The translations under genes and the position numbers were made by a program. 64,000 bases of DNA from Rhynchopus sp. YZ270_cl-10 (lineage: Eukaryota; Euglenozoa; Diplonemea; Diplonemida; Diplonemidae), in assembly GCA_964035575.1 (NCBI GenBank), contig OZ037860.1, positions 1,078,689 through 1,142,688 on the forward strand, written 5' to 3'. Under the pieces are notes generated by a model that had not been told where the DNA came from, made no database searches, and was given only the letters and a program-made list of their open reading frames with translations. Of this stretch, positions 1 to 10,327 are shown piece by piece; within the stretch, counting starts at the first letter, position 1; each line of letters opens with the position of its first letter.

Positions 1-3000
1 GAGACAATAACAAAAAGCCCTAGCATGACTACAACACATACGGACACTGTGACGAGCTCAAACACCTTCACATTCTCGCTTCCGACAGCCACAGCTACAG
101 AGTCTTTGACAATAACGACAACCCCAACAGAGACGATAACACAGACCCTTTCACCCACGGTCACAAACACAGCTACCTCTTCTCAAACGTTCTCTATCAC
201 GTTGCCTACTGTGACCTCAACTTTATCCCCAACATTGACACACACACTGTCCAAAACTTCGACGGAGTCACTATCTGAAACGTTCTCAATCACCCTACCA
301 ACTTCAACAGATTCAGTCACACTCACCCTGCCAACTAGCACTGCATCAGCCACACTGACATTCAGTCTGCCGTCAGCCACTTCATCGTTGTCTCGCACTT
401 TTTCATTCACGCTGCCGACAGCAACTGTGACGACTTCTCTGACAGATACGTTTTCTCTTTCGCCAACAGCAACACTGACGCAAACACAGACGTTTACGTT
501 CACACTCCCAACTGCCACAGAGACACATACTGTCACGTTGTCACCCACTGAGTCACTCACCAAAACGCTATCTGAAAGTGTGTCGAAGACCGATACCTTA
601 ACTTTGTCTGAAACATTCTCGATCACTCTTCCCACTGGAACAGCAAGTGCGACTCCAACGTTGTCACACACACTGACAAAGACGCTGACGGAATCGCTTT
701 CTGAGACGTTTTCGATCACCCTACCAACTTCAACAGATTCAGTCACACTCACCCTGCCAACTAGCACTGCATCAGCCACACTGACATTCAGTCTGCCTTC
801 AGCCACTTCGTCGTTGTCTCGCACTTTTTCATTCACGCTGCCGACAGCAACTGTGACGACTTCTCTGACAGATACGTTTTCTCTTTCGCCAACAGCATCA
901 TTGACGCAAACACAGACGTTTACGTTCACACTCCCAACTGCCACAGAGACACATACTGTCACGTTGTCACCCACTGAGTCACTCACCAAAACGCTGTCTG
1001 AAAGTGTGTCGAAGACCGATACCTTGAGTTTATCTGAAACATTTTCGATCACTCTTCGCACTGGAACAGGAAGTGCGAGTCCAACGTTGTCACACACACT
1101 TACGAAGACGCTGACTCAATCGCTTTCTGAGACGTTTTCGATCACCCTACCAACTTCAACAGATTCAGTCACACTCACCCTGCCAACTAGCACTGCATCA
1201 GCCACACTGACATTCAGTCTGCCGTCAGCCACTTCATCGTTGTCTCGCACTTTTTCATTCACGCTGCCGACAGCAACGGTGACGACTTCTCTGACAGATA
1301 CGTTTTCTCTTTCGCCAACAGCAACACTGACGCAAACACAGACGTTTACGTTCACACTCCCAACTGCCACAGAGACACATACTGTCACGTTGTCGCCCAC
1401 AATTTCTATCACCAAAACGCTGTCGGAAAGTGTGTCGAAGACAGATACCTTAACTTTGTCTGAAACATTCTCGATCACTCTTCCCACTGGAACAGCAAGT
1501 GCGACTCCAACGTTGTCACACACACTTACGAAGACACTGACTGAATCTCTCTCTGAGACGTTCTCGTTCACCCTACCAACTTCAACGGATTCAGTCACAC
1601 TCACCCTGCCAACTAGCACTGCATCAGCCACACTGACATTCAGTCTGCCTTCAGCCACTTCATCGTTGTCTCGCACTTTTACGTTCACACTGCCGACAGC
1701 AACTGTGACGACTTCTCTGACAGATACGTTTTCTCTTTCGCCAACAGCAACATTGACGCAAACACAGACGTTTACGTTCACACTCCCAACTGCCACAGAG
1801 ACACATACTGTCACGTTGTCACCCACCGAGTCACTCACCAAAACGCTGTCGGAAAGTGTGTCGAAGACAGATACCTTGAGTTTATCTGAAACATTCTCGA
1901 TCACTCTTCCCACTGGAACAGGAAGTGCGACTCCAACGGTGTCACACACACTTACGAAGACGCTGACTCAATCGCTTTCTGAGACGTTTTCGATCACCCT
2001 ACCAACTTCAACGGATTCAGTCACACTCACCCTGCCAACTAGCACTGCATCAGCCACACTGACATTCAGTCTGCCGTCAGCCACTTCATCGTTGTCTCGC
2101 ACTTTTTCATTCACGCTGCCGACAGCAACGGTGACGACTTCTCTGACAGATACGTTTTCTCTTTCGCCAACAGCAACACTGACGCAAACACAGACGTTTA
2201 CGTTCACACTCCCAACTGCCACAGAGACACATACTGTCACGTTGTCGCCCACAATTTCTATCACCAAAACGCTGTCGGAAAGTGTGTCGAAGACAGATAC
2301 CTTAACTTTGTCTGAAACATTCTCGATCACTCTTCCCACTGGAACAGCAAGTGCGACTCCAACGTTGTCACACACACTTACGAAGACACTGACTGAATCG
2401 CTTTCTGAGACGTTTTCGATCACCCTACCAACTTCAACAGATTCAGTCACACTAACCCTGCCAACTAGCACTGCATCAGCCACACTGACATTCAGTCTGC
2501 CTTCAGCCACTTCATCGTTGTCTCGCACTTTTACGTTTACGCTACCGACAGCAACTGTGACGACTTCTCTGACAGATACGTTTTCTCTTTCACCAACAGC
2601 AACACTGACGCAAACACAGACGTTTACGTTCACACTCCCAACTGCCACAGAGACACATACTGTCACGTTGTCACCCACTGAGTCACTCACCAAAACGCTG
2701 TCGGAAAGTGTGTCGAAGACCGATACCTTGAGTTTGTCTGAAACATTCTCGATCACTCTTCCCACTGGAACAGCAAGTGCGACTCCAACGTTATCACACA
2801 CACTTACGAAGACGCTGACTGAATCACTCTCTGAGACGTTTTCGATCACCCTACCAACTTCAACGGATTCAGTCACACTCACCCTGCCAACTAGCACTGC
2901 ATCAGCCACACTGACATTCAGTCTGCCGTCAGGCACTTCATCGTTGTCTCGCACTTTTACGTTCACGCTACCGACAGCAACTGTGACGACTTCTCTGACA

Positions 3001-6000
3001 GATACGTTTTCTCTTTCACCAACAGCAACATTGACGCAGACCCAGACGTTTACGTTCACACTCCCAACTGCCACAGAGACACATACTGTCACGTTGTCGC
3101 CCACAATTTCTATCACCAAAACGCTATCTGAAAGTGTGTCGAAGACCGATACCTTAACTTTGTCTGAAACATTTTCGATCACTCTTCCCACTGGAACAGC
3201 AAGTGCGACTCCAACGTTGTCACACACACTGACAAAGACACTGTCGGAATCGCTTTCTGAGACGTTTTCGATCACCCTACCAACTTCAACGGATTCAGTC
3301 ACACTCACCCTGCCAACTAGCACTGCATCAGCCACGCTGACATTCACATTGCCAACAGCCACTTCATCGTTGTCTCACACTTTTACGTTCACGCTACCGA
3401 CAGCAACTGTGACGACTTCTCTGACAGATACGTTTTCTCTTTCACCAACAGCAACACTGACGCAAACACAGACGTTTACGTTCACACTCCCAACTGCCAC
3501 AGAGACACATACTGTCACGTTGTCACCCACTGAGTCACTCACCAATACTGAAAGTGTATCAGAGACAATATCTGTGTCTCCGACAGAGTCGTTCACATAT
3601 TCGTTGACGTTGCCTACAGCGACCGCGACGGCTACTAGTACAATTTCGTTAAGTCCAACGTATTCTCTGACCGAAAGTTTGTCTCAAACGTTCTCGTACA
3701 CCCTTCCCTCCCTGACTGGGTCGGTGACGCTTACTCTGCCCACATCTACCGCGACAGATACGCTGACACTGACGTTGCCGACTATGACTAACTCGCTTAC
3801 GAGGACTTTTACATTTACACTACCGACACTGACTAGCACTTATACATTATCTGTGACGGAGTCGTTATCGCAGACGTTTTCGATGACTTTGCCTACCGTT
3901 ACTGCAAGTGATACACACACGTTAAGTCATTCCCTCACTTTGACATACAGTTTAACGCTGCCCAGTGCAACTGAGTCTGATACTGTGTCGATGACGTTGC
4001 CGACGGAGACATCGTCTTTTACGTTTTCACTCTCGCTGACTCTCCCGACGTCTACGGTGTCAGCCACGTTTAGTGACACAGTGTCGCTTACACTCCCGAC
4101 CATGTCAATGACACTGACGCCAACTGTGTCACTGACCTACACGTTGCCCACGCTGACTACGACGTCGACAGTTACTCTGACGCTTCCGACTGCAACGGTG
4201 ACACACACACTCACCCTAACGTTTACGTTGCCGACGGCGACGGAGTCTGCGACTGAGACACTCTCAGTTTCTCTCTCACTTCCATCGGCTACTCTTTCTA
4301 GTTCCCTGACATGGTCACGTTCAATTAGTTTAACATTACCGACTAGCACAGCTTCCGATACGCTGACCTTGCCCACAGCAACGTCTACTATCTCCGTGAC
4401 GTTGTCCCTACCTACTGCGACTGCCACGTTTACATTGCCAACAGGGACAGAGAGCGCCACGGTTTCATTAACATTGCCTACCGCAACTGCGACGTACACG
4501 TTGCCGACAGGGACTGCATCTGCAACAGAGACCTTTACATTACCCACTGTGAGTTCTACATTTACATGGACGGTTTCGTTGACTCTTCCGACTGCAACAA
4601 TGTCGACGACGGAGACATTATCGCTACCAACAGGGACAGCGACGGAGACATTGACACTTCCGACAGCGACAATGTCGAGCACAGAGACACTTACCCTTCC
4701 GACAGCGACAGAGTCAGCAACACTGACGCTCCCAACATCGACTGCGACATCGACAGAGACAATGACGTTGCCAACTTTGACAGCTTCATGGACAGTGACA
4801 CTCCCGACGATGACGAGCTCACACACGTACACTCTCACGCTTCCTACACAGACGGTGACAACCACTCTGGAACTACCAAGCGCAACGGCATCTCGAACAG
4901 AGACGTTTACGTTGCCAACATCAAGTGAAAGTTTTACATACTCTCTCTCTGGGACATCGAGTGAGACAGAATCCCTTAGTTACACTCTGTCTGGGACGCA
5001 AACGCTCAGGACGGAAACACTTAGCCTGCCTTCTGCGACAGTGTCTTACTCATCAACATTCACAGTCCCGACCAACACCGAAACTGGCAATACCCTCACG
5101 CCCACGATCACAGTCACAACTTCTGATACCTACACCGTTACGGAGACAACGTCTGCATCCATTTCCTATTCTGGGTCGTATTCACAGTCGGAATCCGAAT
5201 GCGAACGTCGCCTGCCACAGACAGTGTACCCCCCAGCGACAGGTGCTGGTGACACTATATTCCAAGAAATGTTTTCGTGGCGAGCGGAGGGGTGGTCATC
5301 GGAGAGCGGAGTGAAGAGCTTTGCGTGGCTTGGCGACTCGCAGGATGTGGTGATGCAGGTAGAGGGGACAAGCAGTTGGCATGGGTCGTATCCCTCAAGG
5401 GTCGTTCGCTTCAGGATGATGAAGAACAGCGCAGCTGAGGTTTACGCAACGTTGCAGCTTTCCAGCGCATACGATGTGAATGCGGCGGGCAACATCACTG
5501 TCGGAGGTGCCAACAACTGGGCTGTCATCTGTTCAGAGAAGACCACGTCAACGATCCCATTCTCCCCAGGCACATGGTATGACATCACCGTAGACCTGAC
5601 GAACACAACAACACCTACTGTGTGGGTCAATAGTGCCCCTCTTCTCTTCTGCAAGGACACAGTCGGATGTATTCCGGAAGAGAGCACAACATTGACAGGG
5701 ATGACGGTGTACTCGGGCTCTGGTGTTGTGCTGGTGGATTCCCTCCTTCTCTGCAAGTCTGGGAGGTGTGAGAAGAACAGCGCTGCGCACTGTGGAGGGT
5801 CTGCAGGGGTTTGCCGTGACTACATCTGCAGGAATGGGGTGCTGGACCATAAGTTGCTGTCGTGCAGCTTCAACGCAACTGACACCACTTTTGAGGGTGA
5901 GTTCTTGGAGCGATGTGTCCAGGGCTACCGCGGCACAGACTGTGCGACGAAAATAGATTGTTACGAAGTGAAGCGCACCATGGATTTTCCAAACCTGTTG

Positions 6001-6114
6001 TGCCACAAAAGAAATGAGTCCTACGTTAATGAGTACACACCCCCTGCAGTGTGCAATGCGTGTGTTGAAGGTACGTTGGGTCGATCCTGTTTCTTCCGAA
6101 GGTCGGCGCTTTAG
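1..6114 (+). CDS. Mucin-like Thr/Ser-rich secreted protein, copy 1 (5' end outside window)
   Basis: The reading frame is open from base 1, so the gene begins left of the window; the Met codon at 25 is internal, as copy 2 shows. The product is almost entirely Thr, Ser, Leu and Pro in the pattern TLPTxTxS, a likely heavily O-glycosylated extended rod. Eight 142-residue repeats are followed by irregular Thr/Ser-rich sequence. The last 300 or so residues are of ordinary composition: a probable beta-sandwich (LamG/concanavalin-like by eye, not proven) and then a cysteine-rich tail with EGF-like spacing (for example CVQGYRGTDC). No membrane anchor is visible near the C-terminus. A cell-surface, mucilage or adhesive role is inference from composition. 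The stop at 6112-6114 is the same as in copy 2. The 3' flank is lost 73 bp after the stop, at the junction with Polinton A. Confidence 0.8.
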   Translation, partial: ETITKSPSMTTTHTDTVTSSNTFTFSLPTATATESLTITTTPTETITQTLSPTVTNTATSSQTFSITLPTVTSTLSPTLTHTLSKTSTESLSETFSITLPTSTDSVTLTLPTSTASATLTFSLPSATSSLSRTFSFTLPTATVTTSLTDTFSLSPTATLTQTQTFTFTLPTATETHTVTLSPTESLTKTLSESVSKTDTLTLSETFSITLPTGTASATPTLSHTLTKTLTESLSETFSITLPTSTDSVTLTLPTSTASATLTFSLPSATSSLSRTFSFTLPTATVTTSLTDTFSLSPTASLTQTQTFTFTLPTATETHTVTLSPTESLTKTLSESVSKTDTLSLSETFSITLRTGTGSASPTLSHTLTKTLTQSLSETFSITLPTSTDSVTLTLPTSTASATLTFSLPSATSSLSRTFSFTLPTATVTTSLTDTFSLSPTATLTQTQTFTFTLPTATETHTVTLSPTISITKTLSESVSKTDTLTLSETFSITLPTGTASATPTLSHTLTKTLTESLSETFSFTLPTSTDSVTLTLPTSTASATLTFSLPSATSSLSRTFTFTLPTATVTTSLTDTFSLSPTATLTQTQTFTFTLPTATETHTVTLSPTESLTKTLSESVSKTDTLSLSETFSITLPTGTGSATPTVSHTLTKTLTQSLSETFSITLPTSTDSVTLTLPTSTASATLTFSLPSATSSLSRTFSFTLPTATVTTSLTDTFSLSPTATLTQTQTFTFTLPTATETHTVTLSPTISITKTLSESVSKTDTLTLSETFSITLPTGTASATPTLSHTLTKTLTESLSETFSITLPTSTDSVTLTLPTSTASATLTFSLPSATSSLSRTFTFTLPTATVTTSLTDTFSLSPTATLTQTQTFTFTLPTATETHTVTLSPTESLTKTLSESVSKTDTLSLSETFSITLPTGTASATPTLSHTLTKTLTESLSETFSITLPTSTDSVTLTLPTSTASATLTFSLPSGTSSLSRTFTFTLPTATVTTSLTDTFSLSPTATLTQTQTFTFTLPTATETHTVTLSPTISITKTLSESVSKTDTLTLSETFSITLPTGTASATPTLSHTLTKTLSESLSETFSITLPTSTDSVTLTLPTSTASATLTFTLPTATSSLSHTFTFTLPTATVTTSLTDTFSLSPTATLTQTQTFTFTLPTATETHTVTLSPTESLTNTESVSETISVSPTESFTYSLTLPTATATATSTISLSPTYSLTESLSQTFSYTLPSLTGSVTLTLPTSTATDTLTLTLPTMTNSLTRTFTFTLPTLTSTYTLSVTESLSQTFSMTLPTVTASDTHTLSHSLTLTYSLTLPSATESDTVSMTLPTETSSFTFSLSLTLPTSTVSATFSDTVSLTLPTMSMTLTPTVSLTYTLPTLTTTSTVTLTLPTATVTHTLTLTFTLPTATESATETLSVSLSLPSATLSSSLTWSRSISLTLPTSTASDTLTLPTATSTISVTLSLPTATATFTLPTGTESATVSLTLPTATATYTLPTGTASATETFTLPTVSSTFTWTVSLTLPTATMSTTETLSLPTGTATETLTLPTATMSSTETLTLPTATESATLTLPTSTATSTETMTLPTLTASWTVTLPTMTSSHTYTLTLPTQTVTTTLELPSATASRTETFTLPTSSESFTYSLSGTSSETESLSYTLSGTQTLRTETLSLPSATVSYSSTFTVPTNTETGNTLTPTITVTTSDTYTVTETTSASISYSGSYSQSESECERRLPQTVYPPATGAGDTIFQEMFSWRAEGWSSESGVKSFAWLGDSQDVVMQVEGTSSWHGSYPSRVVRFRMMKNSAAEVYATLQLSSAYDVNAAGNITVGGANNWAVICSEKTTSTIPFSPGTWYDITVDLTNTTTPTVWVNSAPLLFCKDTVGCIPEESTTLTGMTVYSGSGVVLVDSLLLCKSGRCEKNSAAHCGGSAGVCRDYICRNGVLDHKLLSCSFNATDTTFEGEFLERCVQGYRGTDCATKIDCYEVKRTMDFPNLLCHKRNESYVNEYTPPAVCNACVEGTLGRSCFFRRSAL
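271..3680 (+). repeat. Eight tandem 426-bp units inside the mucin-like gene (copy 1)
   Basis: Units begin near 271, 697, 1123, 1549, 1975, 2401, 2827 and 3253, each 426 bp (142 codons) and in frame. They are very similar, with scattered variants such as TESLTKT versus TISITKT. The last unit decays after about 3540. The exact multiple of three and the high similarity point to repeat gain and loss by unequal exchange. Confidence 0.93.
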
Positions 6115-6187
6115 TTCCTCCACGAGCGATCTTTATGTATCCAGGTCGAAAAGAAAAGCACTTCTAGGTGCCTTGCTGCTTCATTCA

Positions 6188-6473
6188 TGCAAAATACGTC
6201 AGTAAAACTCTGAGACACGATGAATTCAGTAACACTCTAAAAACCTGTGAGAAGATGAATGTGACAATAAATAATTTTGAGAAGAGAAATCACCAGATAT
6301 ACACCACAAGCGGACAGAAGATTGCGTTGAGCGCGTTCGATGACAAGAGATACATTTGTGATGACGGGATAACAACTATGGCGTACGGGTCTCATCATAT
6401 CCCGAAGATCCCTCAAGGGGGTAACACCCCGAAGACCCCGACTAAAGCAGGAGCAGGAGCAATCAAGAAGTAG
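6188..6473 (+). pseudogene. C-terminal remnant of Polinton A DNA polymerase B
   Basis: The translated sequence (for example SGQKIALSAFDDKRYICDDG) matches the C-terminus of the complete polymerase of Polinton B at 18955-23247. Only the last 80-90 residues remain, followed by a short Thr/Pro/Lys-rich tail that B does not have. It is part of the incomplete element A. Confidence 0.85.
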
Positions 6474-6507
6474 GTAGAGGTAGGAGCACAGCACATAGTT
6501 TTTCATA

Positions 6508-6525
6508 CATATCTATATAGATATG
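6508..6525. terminator. Palindromic hairpin between convergent polymerase and capsid genes (A)
   Basis: CATATCTATATAGATATG is a perfect 18-bp palindrome lying between the stop of the polymerase remnant and the stop of the capsid gene. The same place in Polinton B has a related hairpin (23257-23279). A bidirectional transcript-end signal is inferred. Confidence 0.6.
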
Positions 6526-6538
6526 CACACTGAGGACT

Positions 6539-7945
6539 CTACAACACGGCACTAACTTCTTGTACAATCCCTGTCTTCAGATTGAAGTCAACAACCTTAT
6601 CGTAGTACACTAAACAATACAGGTACATGTCGTAGCTAGCTTCTCTTTCAATATTCACGGTCAAGGTGTTTGCCTGAGTGCTTGAGACGGCATCTTGATT
6701 CAACGTGTTCTGAAGGTCAAAGCAGTACATAGGATAGTACTTCCAGTCGTTGTAGGACAGAATACCTTGAGTGGTGAACCCCATTCCCTCAGGATCCTTG
6801 TACGCGCTATGCATCTTCATGTACTCCTTGTAAGCAGATTCCCACTTGTTCTTACCCACCTCTATCTCCAGGTCTTTACTAGGTACTTTGATGCCATTCA
6901 GGTCAACAGAAATCTTCTTCACCATACCACTATCAAACCTGGACATATCATGCTCTTGACTCGTTTCCCTTTCTTTCCTTTGACAGAAGATGATTGCACG
7001 TTTGATTCTGGTGTGCGATTTGATTGGTACAGGCCACGAAATATACGTATCCCCAGCCGCAAACTCTTTTCTCTGAATTTGTGAAGACTCAAAGACCGCT
7101 TGTACCATCCCAGACTTGTTGATGTAGCTAAGTACGCCAGCGAGCGGTGAAGGGGCCAATGTGACGCGGGGCATCCAAATTCTCATCCCATACCCAACCC
7201 AGTTCAGTGCACGGTCAGCCACACCAGAGGATCGAAGAACTAGAGCACTATCATCATTCACCTCAAAGTTAAATTCCATCGGTATGTTAGTGAACATCTT
7301 CTTATGTTGTTGGAAGATATTGAAGATTAGGTTGAGGGGTACCATGCAGTGAATCTCTCTGTTCCCTGTGGAACGTCTTGCACGGTGAGAAGTACTTGAG
7401 TCTCTGTTTGCTGTATCATTGAACCCATCCACAAAGTCATCATTGCTAGTATCTTTCCATGTGATATAGTGACTCAACAGATTGCTCCCCACAGTGTCAT
7501 CATATTGGTTTGTGAAGTGAATTAAGGATTCCGCGTTCATCTGTTGTCCGGCAAAGTTAGGAGTATCTTCGATGTTGACGCCACCGATCTTGAGTGACTT
7601 TCTCCTGAAGAAGTTAAGAACATTTGACGCGAAGGCAGCTTTGTTATCGTCGTTGTCAGCAAACGTCCACGCTTCTGTAGCATCTAGGGTTTTATGTGCT
7701 GCAAGATCTTCATACCCGTTACCACCCGCGTTTACTTTCACCATCTTGAAGCTCATCTCCAAGAACCCTTCAGAGGGGATGATGTGACTGCTCTGGTCAA
7801 GAAGGGTGAAGGTGAAGTCTCTCTCAACTCTACCATATTGATTCTGGAGATTGCTTGACTTGCCAGTGTCTTGTATGGTGATATAGTCATACCCAGTCAC
7901 ATCACTCACCCTCTTGGTTTTCTCACTCAGGTTGTAGAAACTCAT
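6539..7945 (-). CDS. MCP: Polinton A major capsid protein (double jelly-roll type)
   Basis: This 468-residue protein is encoded just before the integrase on the same strand, as in Polinton B, and differs from the B copy at only about 14 residues. The length, the beta-rich look, and the position beside penton, protease and packaging ATPase genes fit the double jelly-roll major capsid protein of Polintons. The assignment rests on context and overall character rather than on a short signature. Its ATG is preceded by TACTAAA, an A-rich leader like those of the other genes of the element, and it begins 18 bp after the integrase stop. Most nucleotide differences from B are synonymous (about 11% in a sampled 120-bp stretch), which indicates past selection on the protein. 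Confidence 0.82.
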   Translation of the reverse strand: MSFYNLSEKTKRVSDVTGYDYITIQDTGKSSNLQNQYGRVERDFTFTLLDQSSHIIPSEGFLEMSFKMVKVNAGGNGYEDLAAHKTLDATEAWTFADNDDNKAAFASNVLNFFRRKSLKIGGVNIEDTPNFAGQQMNAESLIHFTNQYDDTVGSNLLSHYITWKDTSNDDFVDGFNDTANRDSSTSHRARRSTGNREIHCMVPLNLIFNIFQQHKKMFTNIPMEFNFEVNDDSALVLRSSGVADRALNWVGYGMRIWMPRVTLAPSPLAGVLSYINKSGMVQAVFESSQIQRKEFAAGDTYISWPVPIKSHTRIKRAIIFCQRKERETSQEHDMSRFDSGMVKKISVDLNGIKVPSKDLEIEVGKNKWESAYKEYMKMHSAYKDPEGMGFTTQGILSYNDWKYYPMYCFDLQNTLNQDAVSSTQANTLTVNIEREASYDMYLYCLVYYDKVVDFNLKTGIVQEVSAVL

Positions 7946-7963
7946 TTTAGTATGAATTCCTTA

Positions 7964-9397
7964 TTATTGTGATAAGCGAATTCTATCATTAGCAAATAAG
8001 AATTGTCTCAATTGTGTTTCATCATTGAGTATATCAGGTTTGAGTGTGGGGAATGCTCGTTGTGCTATGCCCTTCATACGCTCAAAGGATGGATCTTTCG
8101 GTGGGAGGAGCTTGAGTCGCTTGTTGGTCTGTGGTTCCTGTGAGACATCTTGTGTGTTCGGGATCGTGGATCCCTCGAGGAAGCTGTGCTTCCGAGTCTG
8201 CTCCTGAGTCTGTTCATCTTGCCCCCTCTCTCTCTTCTTACGTCGAGCTTCTGCTCTGGGGTTTCTGGTAAGGTCATCTTCTTCACCTGGTGGAACACCA
8301 ATCTTATTCATAAAGCTCTCCATTTGGGACTCATGTTCTGCTTCTTCTACAGCTGTGTTTTGCGTATTCTCAACCTCTTGTGGGTGTTCTGCTTCAGGAG
8401 CATCACCAAAGTCTTCTACCTCTTCTTGTGTGTTAACAACAGGCTCTTCTGCTTCAGCTATCGCTTCAGGGGCTGCCTCCTCCTCCTTCACTTTCAACAA
8501 CCTCTCTATTCTAACCTTCCTCCCATTACTCAATCTTGCATTTACTTGAGCTACACTCACAACAGTGAACACCTCCCTAGAAAACTTTTGCTTTGTCCCC
8601 TTTGCATGTATATTCTTACTTAACAATACCCTCACTCTATCACCAGGTTTTACACTAGACTGGGAGACACTTGCTTTATCTAGATTCATAATAAGTATGC
8701 TGACATCATCATTGCTAACAAGGTTCGGAGGCTTCTTAATCGTGCTGTGGTATCTGTTGTTGTATGCGTACGTCAACTCCTGGAGGCTATCTACCCAGTT
8801 TGCTGTCTTATTGATCTCGAAGTGCTTTTGCAGGATCTCACGTAGTGTTCTTGATATGCGGTCAACAATCCCAAGTGCGTTATGGTCTCCAACTTCATTC
8901 ATCTGGTGTTCTATTCTGTGCACGCTAAAGACTTCTTTAACCATGACGTTGTTGAATTCTAAACCATTATCGCTCATGATCGTCTGAGGGAGGTCCTTCT
9001 TATCTGACTGTATCTGATGTAGTATTGCTGTCAACGCTTCTTTGACACTACCCATTGTCTTGTTCTTTAGGGGTCTGGTGTACAACTTTCTACTGAACAC
9101 ATCAATCAAGTTCAGAATCCACGAGTAGCCTTTATTTCTTGTCTTGAGTTTCTGAAAGTCGAGGAGATCCATTTGCATGACGTCGTTGATTTCGAAGGCG
9201 GTAATATGACCTGACAACTTGCTTGGTTTCTTCCTGAACAGCTGATATGCCCTCTGCTTGTGTATGTAGTCTTCTATCTCGTCAAGGGAGTACTTCTGTT
9301 CTGCGGCATCTCTACCACCACCAAACTGGAAATCAAACAATCTACCAGGATCAGTGATATAACCCGAGTCTCTCCACAATTTATTCAAGGAGTTCAT
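7964..9397 (-). CDS. INT: Polinton A retrovirus-like (rve) integrase
   Basis: The rve catalytic core spans roughly residues 70-230 and includes MQMDLLDF, LNLIDVFSRKLYTRPL and TIMSDNGLEFNN. It is followed by a basic SH3/chromodomain-like segment (VKPGDRVRVLLSKN) and a Glu-rich tail ending in a conserved PTLKPDILNDETQLRQFLF block. The protein would insert element DNA into the host chromosome with a 6-bp target duplication. I chose the Met at 9397 because the homologue in B starts at the equivalent NLNKLWRDSGYITDP region; an upstream Met exists at 9460 but lies in low-complexity sequence overlapping the divergent PX gene. The tail holds a single short DEQTQEQ motif where B has a huge repeat expansion. 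Confidence 0.9.
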   Translation of the reverse strand: MNSLNKLWRDSGYITDPGRLFDFQFGGGRDAAEQKYSLDEIEDYIHKQRAYQLFRKKPSKLSGHITAFEINDVMQMDLLDFQKLKTRNKGYSWILNLIDVFSRKLYTRPLKNKTMGSVKEALTAILHQIQSDKKDLPQTIMSDNGLEFNNVMVKEVFSVHRIEHQMNEVGDHNALGIVDRISRTLREILQKHFEINKTANWVDSLQELTYAYNNRYHSTIKKPPNLVSNDDVSILIMNLDKASVSQSSVKPGDRVRVLLSKNIHAKGTKQKFSREVFTVVSVAQVNARLSNGRKVRIERLLKVKEEEAAPEAIAEAEEPVVNTQEEVEDFGDAPEAEHPQEVENTQNTAVEEAEHESQMESFMNKIGVPPGEEDDLTRNPRAEARRKKRERGQDEQTQEQTRKHSFLEGSTIPNTQDVSQEPQTNKRLKLLPPKDPSFERMKGIAQRAFPTLKPDILNDETQLRQFLFANDRIRLSQ

Positions 9398-9416
9398 TTG
9401 TTTTCTTATACACAAA

Positions 9417-9872
9417 ATGACTACAACTACAGGTTCAAAAGCTACAGGTTCAAAAGCCATGAAGACACCAAAGAGCAGATATCAGAAGACACCAGTGTAC
9501 GTATCACCCGTTGACATGCAGAAGATAGCAGATGCTCTAGCTGGGAAGAGCAAGACAGTCTCAGTTACGTTGCATGCGAGTGGGATCAAACGCTATCCAT
9601 TGCCACTTACCCCAAAGCAGAAGGAGAATGTCAAGGAGAAGGGTTCAACTCGGATCACTCTAAGTCAACCACAGCTGCTGTTCATTGGAGGTGATAGAAA
9701 GGAAGGTGGGTTCTTGCAGTTCTTGGTACCGTTGTTAGCAGCAGGAGCAAGTGCGCTTGCAGGTTCTCTTGGTACACAACTTGGTAGCACAGCAGGGAAG
9801 TACATTGATAGGAAAGTGAACGGACGTGGTTTGGTAGCACCTGGAAGAAGATTAAAAAAAATGGGGGTGTAG
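9417..9872 (+). CDS. Small basic PX-like virion protein (Polinton A)
   Basis: This is a 151-residue Lys/Arg-rich protein with a Gly/Ala/Leu-rich hydrophobic segment (FLQFLVPLLAAGASALAGSL) in the C-terminal half and a basic end. It is divergent from the integrase gene, with only about 19 bp between the starts. It resembles the small basic proteins encoded ahead of the protease in Polintons and may be a core or membrane-active protein; the function is inferred from position and composition. The first 20 residues contain a duplicated TGSKA motif missing from B, and the rest is highly conserved between A and B. Confidence 0.7.
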   Translation: MTTTTGSKATGSKAMKTPKSRYQKTPVYVSPVDMQKIADALAGKSKTVSVTLHASGIKRYPLPLTPKQKENVKEKGSTRITLSQPQLLFIGGDRKEGGFLQFLVPLLAAGASALAGSLGTQLGSTAGKYIDRKVNGRGLVAPGRRLKKMGV

Positions 9873-10327
9873 GGAGCTTTGCTGCAGAACCACTTCAAGA
9901 TAATGAGATCATAGACTGGTGTAGAGAACAGGGTATCGAGCAACTTAAAGGTATGGTAATGAGGGACGAGATTACAGACAACATGGACGGGTTGTACTTA
10001 ATAAACTTAGATGAAAGGGAAGGGAAGGGAACACATTGGGTTGGATTCTATACCGCGAGCACACTAAACATCTACTTTGATCCACTTGGTTTACCTCCTC
10101 CACAAGAATTGACTGCACACTACAAACCCCTCACATACAACACCAATCAAATACAGGATGTCTCTTCTACACTATGTGGGTACTTTGTCTGTTTGTTCTT
10201 CAAGTTCATACACAAGTATGAGGATAAATATGAAGGTTTCTATGCAATGACGCACGGGATCTTCGGGAACGATACAAAAGAGAATGAACGTGTTCTTCTT
10301 CAGGATGTATATGATATAACAAAATGA
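9873..10327 (+). CDS. PRO: Adenovirus-type cysteine protease (Polinton A)
   Basis: Motifs appear in the order of adenoviral/Ulp1-like maturation proteases: THWVGFY with the His, YFDPLGLPPP with the Asp, and SSTLCGYFVCLFF with the Gln/Cys region. Such proteases mature capsid proteins. Sequence conserved with B (EIIDWCR and following) starts before the first ATG of the frame at 9953, so the true start of translation cannot be fixed from the sequence; I give the conserved span. The stop overlaps the ATG of the next gene by ATGA, a coupling also seen in B. Confidence 0.82.

Larger units (their letters stand above)
1..6187 (+). repeat. Large duplication, copy 1 (mucin-like gene 3' part)
   Basis: This stretch matches 41270-48308 almost base for base. 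Outside the internal 426-bp repeats I see no difference in the parts I compared, for example 3600-6187 against 45721-48308. The match stops at 6187/48308: copy 1 then runs into Polinton A, while copy 2 runs on toward the dynein gene. Copy 1 is 852 bp shorter, exactly two repeat units. The left end lies outside the window. Confidence 0.93.

Noticed and set aside
183-4865. Long minus-strand frames antisense to the mucin-like gene (also 41119-46986)
   Set aside because: They follow from the repeat's codon pattern, which avoids stops on the other strand. The plus-strand frame is longer, has a start, a signal-like segment and a distinct C-terminal domain.
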